A stretch of DNA of 64,000 nucleotides, taken from positions 132,178 to 196,177 of the forward strand of contig NZ_NHSK01000074.1 in NCBI RefSeq assembly GCF_016653355.1. Direction: 5' to 3'. The notes under the pieces were generated by a model. That model was given only the letters and a program-made list of their open reading frames with translations, made no database searches and was not told the origin of the DNA. A program made the translations under genes and the position numbers. Source of the stretch: Rhodoplanes elegans. GTDB lineage: Bacteria > Pseudomonadota > Alphaproteobacteria > Rhizobiales > Xanthobacteraceae. Below, one piece after another: positions 55,841-64,000 of the stretch (its first letter is position 1; every line of letters begins with the position of its first letter).

Positions 55841-56019
55841 GGCCGTTTGTTTCCGTTGTACTCGCGGTCCCCGTTCGCGAGGTGGCGACTTTTTCGCGCC
55901 CGACGCGCGCCGTCGTTGCGGCGCCCGCGGGCGTGGGCATCGGTATTAGATTGCACCGCGGTAACGAGCGCAAGCCCAAGCTGGCCGATTACCGCCTGAA
56001 TTCGCAGCAGCTTCGTCCG

Positions 56020-56877
56020 TCAGGAGAATTCGGCGTGGGCATGGAAGGCGGCGCGCAGCCGCGCGGCGACCGGGCCGGGCGTCCCGCCGGCGACCGGCTG
56101 ACCGTCGATCCGCACCACCGGCATGACGATCTGGCTCGCCGCCGTGACGAAGGCCTCGCGGGCCGCGAGCGCCTCGTCGACCGTGAACGGCCGCTCGACC
56201 AGGGTCAGGCCCTCGGCCGCCGCGACGGTCTTGACCACCTCGCGCGAGATGCCGCGCAAGATGTCCGGGCCGACCGGGCGGGTGACCAGCTCGCCCTGGT
56301 CGGTTACGATCCAGGCGTTCGAGGAGGCGCCCTCGGTGACGAAGCCGTCGCGGTCTACGAACCAGGCCTCGCGGGCGCCCTGCTCGCGCGCCGCCTGCTT
56401 GGCGAGAACGTTGGGCAGGAGCGCGATCGCCTTGATGTCGACCCGGGCCCAGCGGGTCTCCGGCACGGTGACGACCGCGATGCCGGCGCGCGCCGCCGCC
56501 TCGCCGCCCGCCGGGTCGATCCGCTTGGCCGAGACGACGAGGCTCGGCCGCGTGCCGGGCGGCGGGAAACCGTGGTCGCGGCGGGCGACGCCGCGGGTGA
56601 CCTGCAGATAGACGAGCCCATCCCGCACCCGGTTGCGCCGCACCGCCTCGTGCAGGACGACGCTCAGCGCCGACAGGGGCAGCGGCAGCGGGATGCGCAG
56701 CTCCGACAGCGAGCGGACGAGACGATCGGTGTGGCGACGCTCGTCGACGAGCCGCCCTCCCCGCACCTCGCAGACCTCGTAGACACCATCGGCGAACTGA
56801 TAGCCGCGGTCCTCGACATGGACCACGGCGGAGCGGAACGGCCGCCACTGGCCGTTCACGTAGACGACACGAGACAT
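56020..56877 (-). CDS. dat: D-amino-acid transaminase (class IV PLP aminotransferase)
   Basis: A 285-residue class IV aminotransferase. The PLP Lys lies in VDIKAIALLPNVLAKQAA, and EGASSNAWIV, HAVRRNRV and SQIVMPVVRIDG fit the D-alanine/branched-chain fold; dat follows ntrX in Rhizobiales. The start at 56877 (MSRVVYVNGQW) has no clear Shine-Dalgarno and lies 10 nt downstream of a perfect 13-bp hairpin. A D-amino-acid aminotransferase is the best call; a branched-chain specificity is not excluded. Confidence 0.88.
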   Translation of the reverse strand: MSRVVYVNGQWRPFRSAVVHVEDRGYQFADGVYEVCEVRGGRLVDERRHTDRLVRSLSELRIPLPLPLSALSVVLHEAVRRNRVRDGLVYLQVTRGVARRDHGFPPPGTRPSLVVSAKRIDPAGGEAAARAGIAVVTVPETRWARVDIKAIALLPNVLAKQAAREQGAREAWFVDRDGFVTEGASSNAWIVTDQGELVTRPVGPDILRGISREVVKTVAAAEGLTLVERPFTVDEALAAREAFVTAASQIVMPVVRIDGQPVAGGTPGPVAARLRAAFHAHAEFS

Positions 56878-56887
56878 GACGTGATCA

Positions 56888-56924
56888 GAACGAATCGACG
56901 CTTCTGCGAAACGTCGATTCGTTC
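56888..56924 (-). promoter_or_regulatory. Perfect hairpin just upstream of dat
   Basis: GAACGAATCGACG (56888-56900) pairs with CGTCGATTCGTTC (56912-56924), a 13-bp perfect stem with an 11-nt loop, 10 nt before the dat start on the minus strand. It may terminate ntrX transcription, stabilise the 3' end, or restrict translation of dat. Confidence 0.6.
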
Positions 56925-56938
56925 GTTCCTTCTTGTTG

Positions 56939-56987
56939 GAGCATGATCGGATCCGAAAACCGAAGGTCCCTTATCGGGATCATGCTC
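56939..56987 (-). repeat. GAGCATGATC...GATCATGCTC interspersed repeat overlapping the ntrX stop
   Basis: GAGCATGATC and GATCATGCTC (56939-56948 and 56978-56987) frame an interior with GAAAACCGAAGG. On the minus strand the form is GAGCATGATCCCGATAAGG...TTTTCGG...GATCATGCTC. This is one of the commonest intergenic repeats in Bradyrhizobium relatives. The last two bases of the element belong to the ntrX stop codon (56986-56988). Confidence 0.85.
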
Positions 56988-58356
56988 AGTCCATTCCCAA
57001 GGCCTTGAGCTTCCGGTGCAGGGCCGAACGCTCCATGCCGACGAACTCGGCGGTGCGCGAGATGTTGCCGCCGAAGCGGCTGATCTGGGCGCGCAGATAC
57101 TCCCGCTCGAAGGCCTCGCGGGCGTCGCGCAGCGGCATGCCCATCAGATGCTCGCCGCCGTTGCCGCGCGGCATCGCCGGCACCATCGAGCCGACGTCGG
57201 GCGGCAGCATCGAGGCCGTGATGATGGCGTCGGGATCGCCGCCGGCGAGAATCATCAGCCGCTCGACGTTGTTGCGGAGCTGGCGGACGTTGCCGGGCCA
57301 GTCGTGCGACTGGAGCACGGCGAGCGCGTCGTCGCCGATGCGGCGCTTGGGCAGGCCGGTCGCCTGCGAGATCTGGTCCTGGAAGTGCTCGACGAGATCC
57401 GGGATGTCGTCGCGCCGCTCGGCGAGCGGCGGCACCCGGATCGGCACCACCGAGAGCCGGTGATAGAGATCCTCGCGGAACCGGCCCGCGGCGATCTCCT
57501 CCTCCAGGTTGCGCGCCGTCGAGGAGACGATGCGCACGTCGACGGCGACCTTCGTCGTGCCGCCGACCCGCTGGAACTGCTGGTCGACCAGGACGCGCAG
57601 GATCTTGCTCTGCGTCTCCCGCGGCATGTCGGCGATTTCGTCGATGAACAGCGTGCCCCCGTGGGCCTCCTCCAGGGCGCCGACCTTGCGGGTCTCGCTG
57701 CCGTTCGACTGCTCGATGCCGAACAGCTCGACCTCCATCCGTTCCGGCGTGATGGCGGCGGCGTTGATCACCACGAAGGGACCGCTGGCGCGCCCCGAGA
57801 GGGCGTGCACGGTGCGGGCCGTGAGCTCCTTGCCGGCGCCCGAGGGGCCGACGATGAGAATGCGGCTGTTGGTCGGCGACACCTTCTCGATGGTCTGGCG
57901 CAGGTGGTTGATGGCGGTCGAGCGGCCGACCAGCGTGGTCGGGAACGGCGCCAGCTGCTTGAGCTCCTTCACCTCGCGCTTGAGCCGCGACGTCTCCAGT
58001 GCACGATCGGCGACCAGCACCAGCCGGTCGGCCTTGAACGGCTTCTCGATGAAGTCGTAGGCGCCCTGCTTGATGGCGGCGACGGCGGTCTCGATGTTGC
58101 CGTGGCCCGAGATCATCACGACCGGCAGCTCGGGATTCTCCGCCTTGATGGTGGAGAGGAGCTGCAGCCCGTCGAGCTTCGAGCCCTGCAGCCAGATGTC
58201 GAGGAACACGAGGCTCGGGCGGCGCGCCTGGATGGCGCGCAGCGCGTCGTCGGAGTCGCGGGCCGTGCGGGTGCCGTAGCCCTCGTCCTCCAGGATGCCG
58301 GCCACCAGCTCGCGGATGTCGGCCTCGTCGTCGACGATCAGGATGTCAGACGCCAT
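56986..58356 (-). CDS. ntrX: Response regulator NtrX (sigma54 AAA+ type, no GAFTGA)
   Basis: A 456-residue response regulator partner of NtrY. Receiver domain with phospho-Asp in FLDIWLQGSK (about 54) and Lys in EKPF; AAA+ domain with Walker A VGPSGAGKELTAR and Walker B GGTLFIDEIADMP; C-terminal Fis-type helix-turn-helix. The loop that should read GAFTGA is FGIEQSNGSETRKVG, so classical sigma54 activation is unlikely; this is usual for NtrX. It overlaps ntrY by 11 nt. Confidence 0.95.
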   Translation of the reverse strand: MASDILIVDDEADIRELVAGILEDEGYGTRTARDSDDALRAIQARRPSLVFLDIWLQGSKLDGLQLLSTIKAENPELPVVMISGHGNIETAVAAIKQGAYDFIEKPFKADRLVLVADRALETSRLKREVKELKQLAPFPTTLVGRSTAINHLRQTIEKVSPTNSRILIVGPSGAGKELTARTVHALSGRASGPFVVINAAAITPERMEVELFGIEQSNGSETRKVGALEEAHGGTLFIDEIADMPRETQSKILRVLVDQQFQRVGGTTKVAVDVRIVSSTARNLEEEIAAGRFREDLYHRLSVVPIRVPPLAERRDDIPDLVEHFQDQISQATGLPKRRIGDDALAVLQSHDWPGNVRQLRNNVERLMILAGGDPDAIITASMLPPDVGSMVPAMPRGNGGEHLMGMPLRDAREAFEREYLRAQISRFGGNISRTAEFVGMERSALHRKLKALGMD

Positions 58357-60601
58357 GTCGTTGCTCGCCCTGCTGCTGGTCTTGGTCGGCGGTGGCCGGT
58401 TCGGCGGCGAAACGCAGACGGAACCAGGCGCCGCGCCGGCCCGGCTCGCGCTCGGCTGCGTCGTGCAGCTCGATGCGTCCGCCGTGCTCCTCGAGAATCT
58501 TGCCGACGATCGCGAGGCCGAGCCCGGTGCCCTTCTCGCGGGTCGTCACATAGGGCTCGAGCAGCCGCCGCCGGTTCTCCTTCGGCAGCCCGATCCCGTT
58601 GTCGATCACGTCGATCACGATGTCGTCCCCCTCCCGCGCCGCGGCGACGTGGATGTGCCCCTTGTCGAGCTCGGCGGGCGGGACCGCGGCGATGGCTTCG
58701 GTCGCGTTCTTGATGATGTTGGTCAACCCTTGCGAGATCAGGCGCCGGTCGAATCGCGCCGGCATCGGACCGTCGGGGATGTCGGCGGTGATTTCGACAT
58801 CGGCGTGGCCGACCCGCATGAGGAACACGGCCTGCCGCACCGTGTCGGCGACGTCCTCCTCGGTCATCACCGGCTTCGGCATGCGGGCGAAGCGCGAGAA
58901 CTCGTCGACCATGCGACGGATGTCCTCGACCTGCCGGACGATCGTGTCGGTGCACTGCTCGAAGATCTGCTTGTCCTCGACGATCACCTTTCCGTACTTG
59001 CGGCGCAGCCGCTCGGCCGAGAGCTGGATCGGGGTCAGCGGGTTCTTGATCTCATGGGCGATGCGACGCGCGACGTCGGCCCACGCCGAGGTCCGCTGCG
59101 CCGTGACCAGATCGGTGATGTCGTCGAGCGTGAACACGTAGCCGTGCTCGGGATCGGCGGACTGCTCGGTGGTCATCCGGATCGAGACGGTGCGCTCGCG
59201 CCCTGCCCGGTTGATCGACGCCTGCCCCTGCGCGAAGCGCTGGCCGGTGGTGCGGGCCGAGAGGAACATGTCGGCGAGCTCGGGCAGCACCTCGGCGAGC
59301 GGCTTGCCGAGCACCTCCTGCTCGGTCGCCCCGATCAGCTTCTCGGCCGAGCGGTTGAGGATGCTGATCCGCCCGTCGGCGCCGACGCCGACGACGCCGG
59401 CCGAGGCGCCGGCCAGCACGGCCTCGGTGAACCGCCGCCGGCTGTCGATCACGTCGCGGGCCCGCACGATGTCGTCGCGCTGCGTGCGCAGCTCGAACGT
59501 CATCTTGTTGAAGGTCTCGCCGAGCTGGGCGAGGTCGCCCTCGGATTGGCGCACCGGCACCTGGACGTAGAGATTGCCGGTCGAGACCACGTTGGCGGCG
59601 CCGATCAGGCGGCGGATCGGCGCGACCAGCCGGTTGGCGAAGTTGAAGCCGATCCACACGGCCGAGAGCAGCACGGTGAGGGCGATGACCGTGAACATCA
59701 GCGCGAAGGCGATCTGCACGCCGAGCCGCCGCTTCTCCAGCTCGGCGAACTCGCTCACCGTCGTCTGCGTCTCGCGGAACTGCGACACGACCAGCGGATT
59801 GAGCGGCCGGGCGACGAACAGGATCGTGTCGTCGTAGTTGCGCAGCTTGAGCGCGCCGGCGACGTAGTTCGCGTCAGGATTGACGATCACCTGCGGCTCG
59901 GTCTCGCTGACGCCGGCCAGCATCGCGGCGGTCGGCCGCGGCGCCTCGTGCGCGAGCTTGATGTCGGCGCGCTCGATCACGGCCAGGTTCTTGTCGAGCA
60001 GCACGGCGATCGGCAGGCCGCGCACCTGCGCCTGCGCCGTGAAGAACTGGCGGAAGCGATCGCGGTCCTGGTCGAACAGCGGCCGGGCGCGGCCGACGTC
60101 GAAGGCCATCGCCTGCGTCTCGCTGCGCAGCGACTGGGCGTGCTCGTTGAGATAGACCTCGGCGACGACCAGCGAGTTGGCGATGACGCCGCGGGTGCGC
60201 TGGGTGAAGAAGCGATCGAGACCGCGGTCGAGCGTGATCGAGGCGACCACGGCGACCAGGATGGCGGGTGCCGCCGCGATCACCGAGAACAGCCCGACGA
60301 TGCGCACGTGCAGCCGCGCGCCCGCGGTGCCGCGCCGGCGGGCCTGGACGATCTGCCAGACCTCGCGGCCGATCACCCCGAGCAGCAGCGCCACCGCCGT
60401 GCCGTTGACCATCAGCAGGCTGACGACGACGTTGTGGGTCGGCACGATCGGGGTCAGGCCGGCCAGCACCAGAAAGGTGACGAGCGCCGACAGCAGCGCG
60501 GCGGCGACGCCGATCGGTCCCAGGATCCGGGTCCCGGAGCCGCTGCCCGGCTTGACCGCCTCGGCCAGCCCGGCGCTCGTCGCCTCGTCCACGGTTGCCA
60601 T
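58346..60601 (-). CDS. ntrY: Sensor histidine kinase NtrY
   Basis: A 751-residue membrane sensor kinase. Four N-terminal membrane helices (about 25-150 and around 290), HAMP (NRLVAPIRRLIGAANVVSTGNL in part), PAS (about 380-480), then HisKA with phospho-His in [21 protein letters not shown] and HATPase (NIIKNATEAI, DNGIGLPKENRRRLLEPYVTTREKGTGLGLAIV in parts). It phosphorylates NtrX in nitrogen, redox or envelope responses. GAGGGGGGTGC precedes the ATG. Confidence 0.95.
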   Translation of the reverse strand: MATVDEATSAGLAEAVKPGSGSGTRILGPIGVAAALLSALVTFLVLAGLTPIVPTHNVVVSLLMVNGTAVALLLGVIGREVWQIVQARRRGTAGARLHVRIVGLFSVIAAAPAILVAVVASITLDRGLDRFFTQRTRGVIANSLVVAEVYLNEHAQSLRSETQAMAFDVGRARPLFDQDRDRFRQFFTAQAQVRGLPIAVLLDKNLAVIERADIKLAHEAPRPTAAMLAGVSETEPQVIVNPDANYVAGALKLRNYDDTILFVARPLNPLVVSQFRETQTTVSEFAELEKRRLGVQIAFALMFTVIALTVLLSAVWIGFNFANRLVAPIRRLIGAANVVSTGNLYVQVPVRQSEGDLAQLGETFNKMTFELRTQRDDIVRARDVIDSRRRFTEAVLAGASAGVVGVGADGRISILNRSAEKLIGATEQEVLGKPLAEVLPELADMFLSARTTGQRFAQGQASINRAGRERTVSIRMTTEQSADPEHGYVFTLDDITDLVTAQRTSAWADVARRIAHEIKNPLTPIQLSAERLRRKYGKVIVEDKQIFEQCTDTIVRQVEDIRRMVDEFSRFARMPKPVMTEEDVADTVRQAVFLMRVGHADVEITADIPDGPMPARFDRRLISQGLTNIIKNATEAIAAVPPAELDKGHIHVAAAREGDDIVIDVIDNGIGLPKENRRRLLEPYVTTREKGTGLGLAIVGKILEEHGGRIELHDAAEREPGRRGAWFRLRFAAEPATADQDQQQGEQRHGV

Positions 60602-60766
60602 GCACCCCCCTCGGCCGCATCGACTTTGACGCGCCGTTACTGCCTCTCTGGCTGAGGCGTTTGTACAACAATGTTGCCGAATTGAGACGATTCAACGGCG
60701 CCCTCGTCTTCACGAGAGCGCGAGCGGAATCGCCGATTCCGGGCGAGCCCGGATAACCGCACCGGC

Positions 60767-62211
<1,445 letters not shown>

Positions 62212-62215
<4 letters not shown>

Positions 62216-63378
62216 CCTCGCGAGAGCGGAGCGCCGCGCTCGGCGGCGTCGTCGCCCGTGTACATCGGCATCAGAACGCTGAACGAGGTCCGGCGCGGCT
62301 GCGACTCGCACTCGACGATGCCGCCGTGGTCCCCGATGATCTTGGCGACCAGCGCCAGGCCGAGGCCCGAGCCGGTCGGCTTGGTGGTCATGAACGGCTC
62401 GAACAAATGCGGCCGGAGATCCTCCGGCACGCCGGGGCCGTTGTCCTTCACGCAGAACTCGAGCGGCAGCGACACGCGCGTCTTGCTGCCGGGCAGCGAC
62501 AGGCGCACGCCCGGCCGGAACGCCGTGGTGAGATGGATCTCGCCGTCGGTCGCGTTGGGGCCGATCGACTCGGCGGCGTTCTTCACCAGATTGAGGAACA
62601 CCTGGATGAGCTGGTCGCGGTTGCCGAGGATCGCCGGCAGTGACGGGTCGTAATCCTCGACGAAGCGGATGTGGCGGGCGAAGCCCGACTGGGCGAGCCG
62701 CTTCACGTGCTCCAGCACGACATGGATGTTGACCGGCTCGCGATCGACCGGCCGCTTGTCTGCGAACACCTCCATGCGGTCGACCAGCTTCACGATGCGG
62801 TCGGCCTCGTCGCAGATCAGCCGCGTGAGCGTGCGGTCGTCGTCGCTCGCCGACTGCTCCAGGAGCTGGGCGGCCCCGCGGATGCCGGAGAGCGGGTTCT
62901 TGATCTCGTGCGCCAGCATGGCGGCGAGCGCCGTCACCGAGCGGGCGGCGCCGCGGTGGGTGAGCTGGCGGTCCATCTTCTCGGCGATCGAGCGCAGCTG
63001 CAGCATCACGACGACGTGGCCGGGCTGCTCCGGCACCGGCGCGACGTGGAGGTCGACGATGCGTTCGCCCGGCATGCGCGGGGTCGCGAGGTCGACCTTG
63101 TACTCGTTGACGGCCGCGCCCCGGACCCGGACCTGCTCGATCAGCGCCAGTACCGGGCTGCCGAACGGCACCAGGTCGCGCAGCTTGTAGCGGCGCAGGA
63201 ACGGCGCCGACATGTCGAAGAAGTGCTCGGCCGCCGTGTTGGCGTCGGCGATCTCGCCGTCCGGCCCGACCACGACGACGGAATGCGGCAGCGAGTTGAG
63301 CACCGCCTCGGCCGACGACATGCCGAGCGGACCCTGGCCGGACCAGTGCGGGCGAGCTTCGATGGGGGCGGATTTCAT
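62212..63378 (-). CDS. ntrB: Nitrogen sensor kinase/phosphatase NtrB (NRII)
   Basis: A 388-residue cytosolic sensor. PAS domain ([27 protein letters not shown] in part), HisKA with phospho-His in [19 protein letters not shown], and HATPase with [20 protein letters not shown], and [13 protein letters not shown]. Its activity is set by the PII protein in relatives. Overlaps dusB by 4 nt; translation coupled to ntrC. Confidence 0.96.
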
Positions 63379-64000
63379 GCGGCGACCTTCCACTTGAACG
63401 CGGCATATGCGTCGCGCAGCCGGCCCTGGACCTCGGCCGGCTCGTCGATGGTGAGCACCCGCGCCCGCCACGCCTTGACGTCGGCGGGCGTGGCCCCGGC
63501 GCCCGCGGCGGCGGCGTCGAGCGCCCAGCCGAGATGCTTGCGGGCCTGCCGGCCGCCGAGATGGGTGCCGTAGAGGGTCAGCATCTCGTCGTGGAGCTGC
63601 AGGAGCCAGGCGAGCTGGGTGTCGAGATCCGGGGTGGCCTCGCGCCGTCCGGTCGCGAGGAAGCGGGCGATCCGGCCGGGCAGCCACGGCTTTCCGCACG
63701 CGCCGCGGCCGATCATCACGGCGTCGGCGCCGGAGCGGGCGAGCGCCGTCACGGCGTCGTCCTCCGACCTGACGTCGCCGTTGACGACGACCGGGATCGA
63801 GACCGCGTCCTTGACGGCGCGGACCGCGTGCCAGTCGGCCGTGCCGGTGTAGAACTGGTTGCGGGTGCGCCCGTGCACGGTGACGAGGCGGACGCCGGCC
63901 TGTTCGGCGCGGCGGGCGAGCGCCGGGGCGACGATCGAGGTCTCGTCCCAGCCGAGCCGCATCTTCAGGGTGACCGGGACGTCGACCGCACCGACCGTCG
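63375..64000 (-). CDS. dusB: tRNA-dihydrouridine synthase DusB (NifR3), 5' part outside the window
   Basis: The C-terminal 208 codons of a flavin-dependent enzyme reducing uridines in tRNA; the start is beyond 64000. Visible family parts: [78 protein letters not shown] (in parts). It is the first gene in the window of the classical nifR3-ntrB-ntrC operon and overlaps ntrB by 4 nt. Confidence 0.94.
   Translation of the reverse strand, partial: TVGAVDVPVTLKMRLGWDETSIVAPALARRAEQAGVRLVTVHGRTRNQFYTGTADWHAVRAVKDAVSIPVVVNGDVRSEDDAVTALARSGADAVMIGRGACGKPWLPGRIARFLATGRREATPDLDTQLAWLLQLHDEMLTLYGTHLGGRQARKHLGWALDAAAAGAGATPADVKAWRARVLTIDEPAEVQGRLRDAYAAFKWKVAA

Overview
The window is GC-rich bacterial chromosome (close to 70% G+C by eye), almost certainly from an alphaproteobacterium of the Hyphomicrobiales (Rhizobiales). 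Three things point there: the order secG-pyrG-...-kdsA-...-eno-ftsB-pdhA-pdhB-pdhC-lpd, the nitrogen block dusB-ntrB-ntrC-ntrY-ntrX-dat-hfq-hflX, and several interspersed palindromic repeat families typical of the Bradyrhizobium/Rhodopseudomonas/Rhodoplanes group. A Rhodoplanes-like genome fits the base composition, but the genus is a guess. Nearly all genes found are intact; only the two genes at the window edges are cut.

Region 1-2190 is accessory. It holds short, tightly packed genes with strong ribosome-binding sites and start/stop overlaps (a ribbon-helix-helix regulator, several orphan small proteins and an HNH-type endonuclease) and looks like part of a prophage or other mobile element that continues to the left. 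It is closed by an orphan tandem hairpin and intrinsic terminator (2213-2280). Region 2355-13238 holds stress, signalling and efflux genes: a DUF4189 protein, msrB, a PilZ-DUF2336 protein, guanine deaminase, a TetR-HlyD-ABC-permease exporter split by repeats, a DUF1206 membrane protein, and a divergent MerR/Zn-Cd P-type ATPase pair.

Region 13435-18182 is a five-gene minus-strand operon (ABC importer, single-cysteine OsmC protein, acyl-CoA-dehydrogenase-like flavoenzyme) that I infer is for organosulfur acquisition. A possible 23-codon leader ORF, with its Shine-Dalgarno inside a hairpin, precedes it. Then come acnB, tRNA-Arg(TCG), two tandem GGDEF cyclases and glutathione-dependent formaldehyde dehydrogenase.

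Region 25854-49644 is the conserved metabolic backbone (secG, pyrG, kdsA, eno, ftsB, pdhABC, lpd, dodecin) with accessory modules inserted: mobA/mobR for 3-hydroxybenzoate, a DUF350-YgiB-like-ATP-grasp ligase operon with an MFS transporter, and a TPP-riboswitch thiO-thiS-thiG-thiE operon whose thiE start codon lies inside a repeat element. The pdh operon carries extra small proteins, including a DUF5076 protein with a histone-H1-like tail.

Region 49622-64000 has pncC, a MaoC-like protein and mazG, then a long minus-strand stretch with rpsU, cspA, two small proteins, hflX, hfq, dat, ntrX, ntrY, ntrC, ntrB and the 3' part of dusB. Relative to the order I recall for Sinorhizobium, the ntr block is inverted and lipA is absent after lpd. 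No CRISPR array, rRNA or complete insertion sequence was seen.
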